From Protula sp. h YS-2021 (Eukaryota > Annelida > Polychaeta > Sabellida > Serpulidae): a stretch of DNA of 64,000 nt. Of this stretch, positions 52,816 through 64,000 are shown in pieces (the first letter of the stretch is position 1; each line of letters starts with the position of its first letter). Position numbers and translations under genes: made by a program. The notes under the pieces are model-generated. The model ran no database searches. It saw nothing but the letters and a program-made list of their open reading frames with translations, and had not been told where the DNA came from. Where the stretch lies: NCBI GenBank assembly GCA_949752745.1, contig OX457025.1:97839804-97903803 (forward strand), in the 5' to 3' direction.

Positions 52816-53694
52816 TATGGAATGCCGTTTTAACATTTAATGCTTATTTTTGATATCAAAATATAATTAAAGATATCAAGAAATCAACGTAGATCTCAAT
52901 AATTTATATTTTGCTATCAATAATTGAATTCTAGATGGCAAAAATTTATTCTTGAGATCAAAAAATAAAATTTACTAAATGTTAAACGAGATACACATTA
53001 ACATAAAATTTAACGAATTGTCAATTAAATTTTGGAGATGAAAACATGAATTATTGAGATCAATAATAACAGCACAATTTTTGATCTCAAGAATTGCTTC
53101 CTTTTTGTACAGTAAAAAATTTTAAAAAAAGATTCTGCATACAAGGGCCAGTCATTATTAATTTACAGATGTGTGCTGCTGAATTTTTATTTAAAAAAAT
53201 AGACTGATATTTTGAAATCAAAAATCAATTTTTGAGATCAAAAAGTCATTTGCAGATTTCAAAATACAAATTAAAATTGTTCCATCCTGAAATAATGATA
53301 TCTAAAATAAATTCTTGATATCAATAAAAGGAAAATGAATTATTGAGCTCAAAATTAATATTTTGCTCTCAAATATTTCATTTTTGCTCTCAAGAATTGA
53401 ATTTTTGATCTCAAAAAATCAATTTTAGATATCATTAAATCATTTTTGATATCAATAAATATTTCTTGATATCTCTAAATATTTATTGATATCAAAAATT
53501 ATGTTTTGAGATCAAGAATACATTAAGAGATATCAAAAATATAATTACAGATAGCAAAAATTAATTATTGATATCAAAATAGGGAGTTTTTTAGATCAAA
53601 AATTAATTCTCGATATCAAAAAATCAATTTTTGGGATTAAAAATTATTTTTTGATATCAATAAACCCTAATAAATGTGAAAACGGCATTCCATA
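52816..53694. mobile_element. 879-bp terminal-inverted-repeat element built of GATATC/GAGATC palindromes
   Basis: The ends are inverted: TATGGAATGCCGTTTT at 52816-52831 matches the reverse complement of 53679-53694 perfectly, and similarity continues inward with gaps. AGAACC occurs directly on both sides (52810-52815 and 53695-53700), a 6-bp target-site duplication. The interior is almost wholly made of short palindromic words such as TTTTTGATATCAAAA, TTGAGATCAAAAAT and AGATATCAAGAAAT about every 20-25 bp. No transposase is encoded. It sits between the two copies of the segmental duplication. Confidence 0.8.
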
Positions 53695-53700
53695 AGAACC

Positions 53701-54775
53701 GCATTTCACTAGCGAAATGGTAAACATTTGACAAAAATACTTCCATCAACTTGTTATTTTTTTAATAACATAAAGTATTTTATAACATGCATACAATGGC
53801 CCCTAGCATTAACAACTAGGGGCGATTTATAAAATCCGAGGGCCATCGCGGCCCCATCGAAAAATTTAGTGGGGGGGGGGGGCATTTTCTGAAACTGGAG
53901 GTCATGGCCCCCGCCAAAATTATCCGTGTTATAATTATTATTATTCATAAATTATACACAACGCCAAAGTTTCGTTGTCCTAGTGTTCATAGTGCCAGAC
54001 AAGAAGATGACACAAAAAAATCGGACACTGTGAAGAAAAAACTCCGTAGATTGATAACTTAATACCAGCTAAGCATATTAGCAAACAACACAGCTTGAAT
54101 ACGTCTTATAAGCCGAGTAATGTTTAGTGTTTGTTGACTTAAGATTTTATTGACTGATCAGACATACGCGGTGTTATTTATTTACGCAGTGAGAGCTCGC
54201 TCAAAGCTGAGCAGCTGTGTTGTGTTCTGTGCTGTGCATTAAATGGACCGCATTTACTTGCAAAAATACACTCTTTTCACATAGCGTTTTAAACAAGAAA
54301 ACAAAATCGAAGGCAAAAATAAAAAGTGTCATGCACACGTTCATAGTACATTCTATCTAACTCCCACGTTTCGTGGCCCTAGGACCCGTAGTGCCAGTGG
54401 AGAAGATAACAGAGGAAATCCGATGACTGTCAAGAAAAAAATAGATACCAACCGCTGTTCGCACCACTTCATGTTTTACTGCATGAAATGTGACAACAAA
54501 ACACAGTCTTTGCCTGCTTTTTTATGCTTCTCCCAGATAATGCCAATTGGAACGTGAAGCAGAAAATATGTTAGTGAACTTTTCAATTCCTTGATGTGGG
54601 TCAAGCCGGAATAGGCTTACACACATATAAATGTGTGACACTTTTAACTTATATTGACGGAGCAATTAGCTGTATCCTTAATCGTAATTGAGCTTAGTGG
54701 CAAAATTAAAACTTCTTTTCAAAGAACTACTTGAAGACCCTAGCAGGAAAATATGGTTTAAAGGGTCTTTTCTGT
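53701..54775. other. spacer between duplicated segments, poly-G run
   Basis: A poly-G run lies at 53871-53882. No exon, terminal repeat or RNA gene could be supported. A TTTCGT(G/T)G(T/C)CCTAG...CATAGTGCCAG-type word occurs twice (53972 and 54368), hinting at an old ~400-bp duplication. Confidence 0.4.
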
Positions 54776-54876
54776 AGTATGTCCTTCCTTATTTTCTTCA
54801 CTTATTGGACTGGGCTTTACAAGTGGGTTTTGTTTTGAGATTTACTGCACCCCGGAGAATAAGTCTCGTTTCTTTT

Positions 54877-55001
<125 letters not shown>

Positions 55002-56787
55002 CTTTTGTCTAGGCATTATGAAAACCAAATGCCCTCTAAAATAGTTATTATCGGGACCGAGAAACTATCGGGACCAAAAGTCGGTCTCGATAATTTTTAC
55101 TTCAGTGCTGCATGTAATATATTTGCTGATAACGCAACAGTTTGATGTAATTGTACAGAATTAGTATCGGAATATAATTTGCACTCCAGTATTTTGCAAG
55201 CGTTTTGTTATTTTGATAGATTTTAAATTAAGTATTATCTAGATCTACTCCAAATTTCGACTTTACAGCTAATATTGTATATCCAAAGTATATCCAAATT
55301 TATTTGTTATTTTATGCGTGATTTTATATGTTAAATGAATTTTTACAATATCTTTTAGTTCAGTAATAATCAATACACATGTTATGATCTGCATTGAACA
55401 GGTGCTAGAAGCCATTAAATTATTACCCATATCCTCTACTTTTACTTTGAAATCGGGTCAAAATTAGGTTGAACTTAACTTCAAGTTAATGGCGAATTAG
55501 GTCACTGGTTTAAGTATGTTTTAACTTTTTTGCCTAACATTTGTTGGGTGCTGACTGACTTTTGATGCATAAATTTTAAATTCGTTTTACTACAGATGGG
55601 TATTTTGCTGCTTCACATCCTCATTTTTATGTAGAATGGAAACTATAAATTAAGACAACACTTCGGACTGATCTAGACCTAAAGTATATCTTAATTAAGA
55701 AATGCTTTGTGCTAAACCGAGTCTCAATGACTTTGTGTCAGATTATTGAACCTTTCACTTACTAAATTTATCGGTAATGAAAATTCTTTGGTTGTGCTTT
55801 TTCTTTTTTTTTTTAAATCTATAGTTTTTGCAAGTCTCATTCTGTTTGAGTGTTTCTAGATTCCAGCTCTTGATATGATACCAGTACACTGTGGTTTCTA
55901 TTCTGAATTACATTTCATGCATTGTCTTTGTTCACAAGTTGAAGTGAACAGTCATCATCACTGCTAAGAGCAAAAATATACACTCGTTCCTGTTCTGCAT
56001 GTGATTTCATTCGCACTCAATATATCAGTGGGAATCTCTAGTAATCGGTCGAAGGACTATATAAATGTATAAATTGCTGTGCGAATTACTCAGTAAATTG
56101 TCCATGAAAAAAGTATTTTCCAATGATACAAGAATAGAAATTTCAAGGCTGCATTTGGAAGCAGTGCAGTGACAGAAAATTGCTCAGAGAATGTGGCAAG
56201 AGAGTGCAATGAATGACCCCAATGATGGCATTGAGGATGTAGTTGTTTCACTAGGATTTATTAGACTATAAACGCTCCAAGATTATTATTTACACAGAAT
56301 TGTATTTGAAATAGCAATCACATGCATTTTCTGATAAAACAAAAGCCGTTTGCTTACTTAATGTCATGTTCATTTAATTGATGTTAAAGCCGAACGCCAA
56401 ACATCATGTTACGAATTTCAATTTACGTTTTTTTTGCATTCCAAAAATACTTTTTGCTAATGGAATATGCTCTAGCTTATAGTTGTAGCGGCATAATTGA
56501 AATAAATTGTCAAATTTGTCATCAACAATGCGTATTTGTAATTCATTAAGAAAAAATCCTGAGACGAGAGATGCTGAAATCACTCACAGTATGATTATAA
56601 AAAACGGTTCTTGTCTACAGAGATTAATTTAAATGGAAAGAAATGAGAAATGAAATTGCGGACACATAAAATTTAAACTTTAATCCATATTTAAAAAATG
56701 ATTCACTTCTTCCTTGATCCTTTTTTTCAAATGTTCAACCGAGAAGGAATCCAAAATATAGTGCATTTCCGAATTCACTTTTCTTTT

Positions 56788-56790
<3 letters not shown>

Positions 56791-56838
<48 letters not shown>
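56791..56838. repeat. (GA)n microsatellite
   Basis: About 24 GA units in copy 2 of the duplicated segment. Copy 1 has only a short GAGAC at the matching place (52040). Confidence 0.95.
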
Positions 56839-56841
<3 letters not shown>

Positions 56842-57442
56842 TTTGGGTTTGTGATTTAATGATCGTACTCTCAATGTTTTCATTTCCCCGTGAGCAATTA
56901 TAGGATCTTATTTTAAATTTGGGAGTCAAAATGGTACCACAACTGATCGTTCACGCATCTATAAAATCTTTTAAAAGCCTTTGGTTGTGACTTGAGTTTA
57001 GTGGGCGCTTTTTTTATTTGGGAAATAGCAACAGCTGCAAGTGCTAACTTTCTTTTCTACTCTTGCTACTCTTTTCTTTTTACTCTGACTGCTTAATGCA
57101 GACAGTATACAGTTATATATTGTACTCAATGCCCAAACTGGGAATCTTGGTTATAATGAAAACCTAACACTGAATGTTTACTACAGTCATTGAAAACATG
57201 TTACACACATCACGTTGGCATTTGACATATTCAAAAAGTGTTTCTCCAAGACAGGATTATAGGATTGATATAAGTGTTTTGTCTGACTGCGTATCGAAAC
57301 CAATACGATGTTTTTATATAATCAAATTATAACCAGCTTTTTCCTGAAACTAAACCCAGCAATATATTTCCGGAATAAGAATAAAGTGATTACACAAACA
57401 TAAGCTTTAACTGAAGATGTTTTACATGTGTTATTATTTTAT

Positions 57443-57954
57443 GACTAGCTCGAAAGAAAATTTTTCCTGATTGAAAAAAAATTCTTCTTGAATACATCAT
57501 GTCATGCTGATCATATTATTGCAAAGGCAGAACGTTAAATATACTTTTTGTACTAATAATATAACAAGACGTCTCGAAAGAAGTTTTGAATTCGTTTTTA
57601 ACTGTAATACTATTATATAATTTGTGCTAACGGAAATCGTTTTAGCTCTTAGTTTCAGCTGAATAATATTAGTTAAATGAAAGATATTTTATGTATTTTT
57701 AAAGCGATACAGAGTGCTTGCTTTGCGGCTTGACATGGCCCTGTTTTCCTCACATTGCATGCTTACTCTTTGTCAGTTGGTGGTAGAAAACAAGGGCTGT
57801 CTCTTCCAATTCTCCATCAGTTTCAAGCGATGGATCAGGAAACGATCGATAACGGGATCATTGAACTACAAGATTGGGCTAAAAAGGTTTTGACCTCAAG
57901 AACAGTTAAGACTTCTTCCATTTAAAAAGTCTTGTTTACATCGATGGCGGCCTA
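57443..57954. other. spacer with a partial third copy of the duplicated segment
   Basis: 57520-57690 resembles 51621-51760 (CAGAACGTTAAA, GGAA(T/A)TCG(C/T)TCTAGCTCTTAG wording). The rest up to the DIRS-like element shows no gene. Confidence 0.45.
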
Positions 57955-58638
57955 ATGAAGACACTGAAGCTGTCACAACGAAAAATGCTTCTAGCTGCCG
58001 TATTTGAGCTGAGTGGAATGAGCGACGGCGATATAAGCAGGACCGCGACAATCGAAGACCACCAGGACGCTTCAGTCACGCTGAAAAACTTTCCGTGTGT
58101 GGGCAACACGAAAGCGGAGTCCTTGAAGGATAAGCCCGAGCCTAGCGACGACCCCTGGTGGGCTCCTTTCTTGGACCGCAGAACGAGAAAATCGAGTTTT
58201 CGGAACAGGGAGACTCGAAGCTGGTGCTGTCCAACACAGCCACTAAGCGCCCCAGCCCCGAGGAGGCAACCTGGCAACAGTGAGTCATCGGGCATTACGT
58301 GGTTCCCGCCCGCTCTGGACGGTTGGAGACGAATTGAGCCCGCAATGGATGTAACCTTTACGCCGTGCAATTTGGGGATATGTGCCAGCACTATCCCATC
58401 AGGCACTGTATGCGCTATAACTATGAGTACAGACTACGCATTCACTGAGGAAGCCTGCAGTGGGGCTGGGCGTCTGTATCTTTACAACTTGTTTCAAGGT
58501 CAGGGACCAGTCTCACTGCGAGAGACCCCGCGATGCGACAGACAAATCTGCAGAAATTTCAACTGCCGTCGAAGCTGCACCAGTTATATCTGCAGATACG
58601 CTCATACGTGCATCAAGTGTCCCAATAGCCACCCGTAG
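57955..58638 (+). pseudogene. DIRS-like retroelement, gag-type ORF1
   Basis: The 227-codon frame is GC-rich and unlike its surroundings. Its end has a Cys/His pattern C-x3-NC-x3-C-x4-C-x3-H-x2-C-x2-C-x3-HP (about residues 198-226), the zinc-binding signature at the end of Gag-like proteins of DIRS elements. The upstream part has no recognisable fold and carries a Trp/Pro-rich stretch at about residues 65-75. The start at 57955 is an ATG, but the element's true 5' end is not visible. The frame ends in TAG shortly after the HP, before the protein would normally end. Confidence 0.6.
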
Positions 58639-58659
58639 TACCTCCACCAAGAATAGGAA

Positions 58660-59430
58660 TGCCCCGCTCTCAGCTCCCTCGGAAATCAAAAAAAGAACTG
58701 TCCTTGGGCAGATGTAACATTGTTGACACGAACCTGAAATTTCTGCAGTTCCCAAGGAGCATTCGTCTCATCCACGATTGCTCCCAACCCACTGGTACAT
58801 CCGTGAATTGTTTTGCTTCCTCGGATAAGCAATCTTTTACCCATGTTGATAAAGCGGTAAAAATGACGCACTTGTATATTTTATGTATAAAGTTGATCTT
58901 AAATTCGCCTACCGCCACTCCAGTACTTTCTCCCAGCGCTTTTCCGGTCTAAAGTGAAAATTCAGTGGTGATTCGCAGTACGCCTATATGGTGGACACTC
59001 GCCTGCATTTTGGTGCCTCGGTCAGTGTCAGAATTTTAAGTGTTTGTCGGATGCTCCAGCTTCAGGAAATCAAAGCATCTATTTGATAAGTGGACGATTT
59101 CTTTATCTCCGCCCAGCCCTACCAAGACGCCGCAGGAGCAATGAAGTGCTTCATCCACCTCAAATCCCCGGGTTTCGCCATTAGCTGGGATAAATGCGTC
59201 TTCCCCTCCCAGTGCCTCACCTTCCTTGGGGTGACCATCAACACCACGGAGTGTACACCTCGCCATCCCACAGGATAAGCTGCCATCTTCGCCTTAATGC
59301 ACGCCAGACAGGCAAAGATACTGGACTGTGAGATAACGGAATATCTCAAATCCTTATTCGCCGACAGCACGGTTCCTCAGCCGCTCGCTCAAGTCTTAGT
59401 CCATCAAGTGCTACCGTTCAGCTATAAGGA
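58660..59430 (+). pseudogene. DIRS-like reverse transcriptase, degenerate
   Basis: Fragments in different frames retain RT wording: SIRLIHDCSQPTGTSVN (about 58760-58810) and FTHVDKAVKM (about 58836-58865). After a damaged middle come VDDFFISAQPYQDAAGAMKC (about 59088-59147) and FAISWDKCVFPSQCLTFLGV (about 59173-59232). VDD is the catalytic aspartate pair. The order and the FLGVTI thumb match DIRS/Ty3-type RTs. Several stops and frame changes, for example a stop at 59276-59278, make it inactive. Confidence 0.7.
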
Positions 59431-59499
59431 TACTCCAGCGTGATCTTGGCTTTCGTAACCCCGTGGAAGACAATTATTTCCTCGAAACATTGTTAGAAA

Positions 59500-59760
59500 G
59501 GCATTTACACTCAGATCTGCATCGCTCCGAAGCATGAAATTACCAATTTTGCTTGAGAATCTGGCCAAATTGGAGCCATCCATGGATCTTGAAGATCCCA
59601 TGCAGCTCTGCTTTTGGGCAGCCTGCCTGGTAGGATTTTCACCTTCGTTAGGAAGTCCACACTGCTCATTCGCAGCGGCAATATCCATTTGTGTCGCAGG
59701 TCTCTGCGCGACGATGTAAATTTCTGCGCAGACGGAGCGGTAATAAACGCTGAACACACA
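59500..59760 (+). pseudogene. DIRS-like tyrosine recombinase fragment
   Basis: Two overlapping frames keep parts of a tyrosine-recombinase domain as found in DIRS elements: LCFWAACLVGF (about 59607-59640), then in another frame FTFVRKSTLL (about 59649-59680), including the conserved arginine of the FxRxS region, and LRDDVNFCADG to about 59740. The frame change lies near 59640. The catalytic tyrosine end is not preserved. Its position after the RT fragment supports a DIRS element rather than Ty3/gypsy. Confidence 0.65.
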
Positions 59761-59849
59761 AAAACGTGTGTGGGAAAAGTGTATGTCGTAAGTGTTATGA
59801 GTCACGTAAATCAAGTGAACAACCAGACTTATGTTTAAGAAGTTTTAGA

Positions 59850-61560
59850 GGAAACTAACAGAATAGAAATCGAAAATATCATATTTTGGTCTTTAAATCA
59901 TCTAACCGTAAATAGTGCTTTGATTTGAAAATGAAAGAGATTCTAATACAACGTCATAAACTACACATATGACCCAAGGTATAAAAGACGGCATGATCAG
60001 AATATCTAGCCAGAACACTTTAAAACATGACTACATAACTTGCTTTTTTACTATACAAGAAATACCACTCTATATTAGAGAAACAGGCGCTTTGGATTCT
60101 AAATTATAATATGCTTACAGTGACTGTGTGATAAATTCCAGCAAGTATCGCTAGTTTAAAAGCAATTAAATATATAACAATCTAGTAGATGTAACATATA
60201 CCACTACTAATTGGTAAAGTGCATCAAGAGAACAACTGTCACTTGCACCAGGTAACATTTCTTTATTGTGTCCTTTACTTTGCCTATAAAATAAATTCTC
60301 CCCTTAAAATTTTAACATGTTTACAGTAGGCCGTATATCAAAGCCAAGTAGTAGAACGACAGAGATATAAATCACACGGTTAAGGAGCCTGGGATGCACT
60401 AGAAATACAGAAAACGGATTCACTTCATTTATGAATTATCGATCAATTCAAGACTTGGCCCGGTTGATAAGTTATTATGCATATTTTATAGGTTGTTCTG
60501 CCTTTATCTGTCTTTGTCTATGTTTGATACCAACTACGTCACGGTATGTATAGTTACAGGAAAAAAAGTCTTGTGTTGTATTGTGTTATGGCGCTCGCTA
60601 GTTATATGGCCAAGTCCCTTCATGACACATTGTTATAAGGTTTACAAAACGAAGTTTCATCAACTTTCTCTGGTGGCCTAAAGTGACACAAGTAAGGAAG
60701 CAAGTTTATACCAAATGTGTGTGCTTATTGTCGGAGGGCAAGCTTGATCCATAGTAAAATTAATACTGATTATGAAGAAGAGATCGTAATTTTCTGCATA
60801 ACAAAACAGTTTACTAGCTGTGAGTATTACAGGAGCGGTTTTTACTCTTGTTTAGTGTAAATTTACTCTATTGTAAATTGTATTCTAACAGTTAAGTTTT
60901 ACCGAATACCTAACTAGGCACCTTACTCAGTCCGTTCTTTCGGATATAAAGCTTGATTTGTTTTCTGACGTAGTACATCTCATAAGCACTTTATTTACGG
61001 ACTGTGTGTCAAGTCAGATGCCTATAAGCGATTATCAAGCACAAGCATCTTTTCCATTTTATACCCCTTAAGATTCATCGTATCATATGCAATTATTGGC
61101 AAGCTTATTCTGCAATATTTGTTTGCTGATAGGTCTGAACTGAGAAAGAGCATTGGGTGTGTAAAGTTTAGTGATACTGAAGCCTTGTAGTTATTGTGGT
61201 TACTACGGGTGTGTGGAGCTAACTAAAGTGCTTACTACAAAATGAGCAACATATGACGAATTCGATGTTACTAGAAGTAGCCGATCTTTACACCTTCTAG
61301 TTCTTTGCCAAAATCTGCTTTATAAAAACGACATTCTTTGAGTTGGCGGTCGTTCATGTTATTCGCATTTATCAGAAAGTTGAGTGCATTCTGTGGTGCT
61401 CTCTAAATCTCCTCATGTTGGTAATCGCCTTGTGGTTCATTACTACAAACAAGTTTTCCTTAATGTAGAGGTATGATGCTTAATGAAGTTAGATTACGCA
61501 GAGAATATTCTTGACTTGAATTAGCTGCCTAGGACCCTTGCTCTCCCCTTTCTTTTGTTG
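59850..61560. other. intergenic, nothing recognised
   Basis: AT-rich. The frame at 60493-60681 has no family character. No array or RNA gene was found. Confidence 0.4.
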
Positions 61561-62000
61561 GCTCATGTTTCTCCCGTTCTGATTTTAGCCGGTTTTGGTG
61601 CTATTTTGGTCTTCTCCAGTTGGCGTATTTTTGTGTTGCTCAGTCTGTCCCTTTGAATAATTCCAACGATTATCCGGAGACATCTCATCTCAGACAGTTT
61701 GAGATTTCTGGCGTCGCTGGTATTTTGGCGTCCAGCCTTCTGAGGCATAAATAGCAATGGAAATAAATAGTGTTTGACAAAGTCTACCTGTGAGTGTTTC
61801 CTTTCGTTCACTTCTGTGCACAGATGGGCTTTCACAGGCGTTCGGATGCACCTGCTGCAAGGATAATTCTTCTTTTTACGCCCGAAGTGCAGTCTGGTAC
61901 TATCTAAGAATGTAAACACTTCTACGTATTCTACCGTTTGTCCATCGATGTTTTTTTCTTTGATAGAGGATGTGAGTTCTGTCATTGGCGCTAACTGACT
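61560..62000 (-). pseudogene. RTE-like non-LTR reverse transcriptase, C-terminal fragment
   Basis: The minus-strand frame starting at 61985 has an IDGQTVEYVEVFTFLDS stretch and, later, KLSEMRCLRIIVGIIQRDRLSN. These correspond to the I-x-G-x-x-V-x-x-V-x-x-F-x-YLGS and FEMRCLRRI-GI-WRDR-TN blocks near the end of RTE-type retrotransposon proteins. The middle is shortened and changed, and the frame ends at 61563 in divergent wording. It is a 5'-truncated, decayed copy. The limits outside the frame are not clear. Confidence 0.6.
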
Positions 62001-64000
62001 GCTCCCTTGACCTACGCCTACATCAACTTAAAACCATTCTGTTAGCTTACCATTTTTTACCAAAGCGCAATTAGAATGCAGATATAGCTCTTCAATGATT
62101 CGGATAATTTTAAGGTCTAAGCCTATTTGAAGCATCATCCTCTACTTTCCTTTCCTTTCTACAGAGAATATTCAGTGGTGTCATATTGCGAAAATGGAAG
62201 ATTAACTTTTGTTTTTGTTTCGGCAACACTGCTTCTCTCTTTTACCTTTGTAGGTTACTTTTTGTCAAAGAAAAAGCAAAGCTGGTGTCGCTTGTCTTTC
62301 ATCTAGAACGGTTGATTTCAATGAGGACTGATTCAATAATCTATACGGTGAGGCATTTCATATTGAGTCACATTTCGTTGCTAAGTTTCGATAGAGCAAC
62401 GACATTTACTGAAGCTAAAAGTGAACTCCAAGAGGCCTTCCACGAAATAGAAAATGGTCAGTTTTGAGACGAGAAGTTTTTTATATGTGATAATCGCGTG
62501 TTCAAGCTTCGTATGAGACCAGGTTGCGTTATGATGTGAAGCGTTAAAAGTATCTTGGTCACATTGCTTTCCCTTCATTGGTTCCGACTGAATGATAAGT
62601 CTCTGTGTATGTTTGTTTGTGAAACACAGGCAGTAATCAATGATAGCCTCCGATCTTAGGGAAGGTTTCAGACCCAGATGTTTCAGAATTTTTAATTCCT
62701 ATCTTATAATTTTAATAGCATATGGTATACAGAATATAGAATTTATTCCAGTTGAATGCATTATATACGCATTTAGGTACAGACCCTGATTGTTCATTGA
62801 TGACCGTAAGATGAATAAAGCACATTTGGCGTGCAGAATGGCGTCAGCTTAGTTTTGAGAAAAGAACCGTGCTGGTCATGGACGCTTGACTTTGAATTAC
62901 ACCGGCTTAATGTTATGTTCACTATTACTTTTACACTTATTATTTGCCTTTCAATTTCTAGCTTTGGCTGATATATAAAAGAAGTACTGCTGTCCGGTAT
63001 AGAATTGATCTATGTAATATTTATGCATGTTTTGTGAAATCTGAGTGTCACGTTTTCAGGAAACCTCGCCCCGCCTCGTTTCATTTCGTACCGTTTGCCG
63101 TCATCTCGAAAATAAAAACGATTTCTATGAGACTTACTATAGTATCATTTTGTGATGTGTTGCTAAAGGAACTATGCAAATATCATTCAAAATTCCTCTA
63201 TTCAAAAGCTACTTTATATTTCATGCTAGCATTCACTCAGAGCTTATGTAATAACAAGAATATTTATAGACTGTGCTTTACAATGAACATATCTGTATTG
63301 ATGTGGATTTTTCACTTTTGTAGCTTTAGGACCACTAAATTACTAAAGTGTTAGATGATCAACAGTGAGAAATTCTTCTATATTTTACGTGAGTCATAAT
63401 CAGTGCTTTTCTGTGCGAAAAAGTATTCCTGTAATTTCCTTTTACCACACTAGTCACCCATTCTCATACCGATCGAATACCTTTCCCATGCATACATAAC
63501 TGGTCATAAAAATATGTGTTGACCGAAAGATATCAGCATGAGCGATAATTATGTATTTTCCGGTTCTATTTTGTTAATGCTTATTAAAGCATGGTTGATG
63601 ATTTTCCCACTGACTGTAGTATGTTGCCTTAGCTATTAATCATGCTAATTTCCAACATGTAAGTATAATAACTTCAACTGCTTATTTGATTATTGGAAGA
63701 CAGCAGATCCTGTAACGTTCAGGGTTTGTGAACATTTCATTTTTAGGCTCGTATAAAATGTGACCAGACGGAGTTGGACTGGGGCGTATTCCTTTCAAGT
63801 GAGCTTTACAAACACTGTATTAATCCGGTGGACTGACCGAATTTTGTCAATCATATTCTCCGTATTTTCAATATTCAATAATAGGTCTGGAACGGCCCTA
63901 AAGATATGATTATTGTGAGTTACTTGTGTCAAACATGTAAACTGCTGGAGTTACATCTTCTGTTGTCTTTCTCGAGCCTATGAAATCGCTGAGGAATTTT
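62001..64000. other. intergenic to window end, no supportable gene
   Basis: The frames at 62186-62467 and 63034-63354 are hydrophobic and AT-driven, without splice contexts or motifs. No repeat structure or RNA gene could be supported. Confidence 0.4.

Noticed and set aside
57936..58406. 156-codon minus-strand frame opposite the DIRS gag-like ORF
   Set aside because: Shadow of the plus-strand frame, which carries the zinc motif.
63034..63354. 106-codon plus-strand frame
   Set aside because: Hydrophobic, AT-driven, no motif, no splice or promoter context.

Overview
The window reads as nuclear DNA of an animal, most likely a lophotrochozoan and probably a bivalve mollusc. It is AT-rich, gene-sparse and has GT-AG introns. 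It is full of long microsatellites, tRNA-derived SINEs, Helitron-like elements with 139-bp tandem cores (like the 'pearl' elements of bivalves), Tc1, DIRS and several non-LTR retroelement remnants, plus secreted PAN/EGF-domain exons. No bacterial-style operon, CRISPR array or rRNA was seen. The species assignment is inference.

Layout. 1-11.6 kb holds two copies of a SABATH-type (plant salicylate/benzoate/jasmonate carboxyl methyltransferase family) gene, head-to-head in a large degenerate inverted duplication. The right copy (8238-11641, eight exons, 383 codons) looks intact. The left copy (minus strand, 138-804, running off the window) has lost exon 2, which carries the SAM-binding motif, and has a stop codon in exon 3. 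A Helitron-like tandem array sits between the arms, and a second array in the opposite orientation lies at 12.7-14.3 kb.

14.3-26.6 kb is mainly non-coding. It has one orphan candidate exon, a hairpin cluster, a ~127-bp tandem array rich in TGACGTCA sites (18.24-19.23 kb), a decayed unknown helical-protein gene (21.1-22.7 kb), a 1.25-kb foldback element and a SINE.

26.6-31.2 kb contains an open TPR-like exon, a second SINE, a (TA)n-flanked element, and an inverted partial copy of the decayed 21-23 kb segment. The other part of that inverted copy is at 39.5-40.8 kb. The two parts bracket a small secreted PAN/EGF-domain gene (33.7-37.7 kb) whose last exon is tandemly repeated past its stop codon.

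41.5-44.7 kb is compositionally different: GC-richer, densely packed, genes on both strands, and TATA boxes about 40-50 bp before the start codons. The reading frames are broken by stops and a frameshift. I read it tentatively as an old insertion of a compact DNA virus or virus-like (Polinton/adintovirus-type) element. It includes an acidic protein with a CARD-like segment.

45-49.3 kb is a pile of mobile elements: a CR1/jockey-like reverse transcriptase, a Tc1 transposase tail, a second reverse transcriptase and a Helitron-like end. 50.2-57.5 kb is a direct duplication of a ~2.6-kb segment, with an 879-bp GATATC-rich terminal-inverted-repeat element between the copies. 57.9-59.9 kb is a broken DIRS element, and 61.5-62.0 kb is an RTE-like fragment. 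The rest shows no supportable gene.
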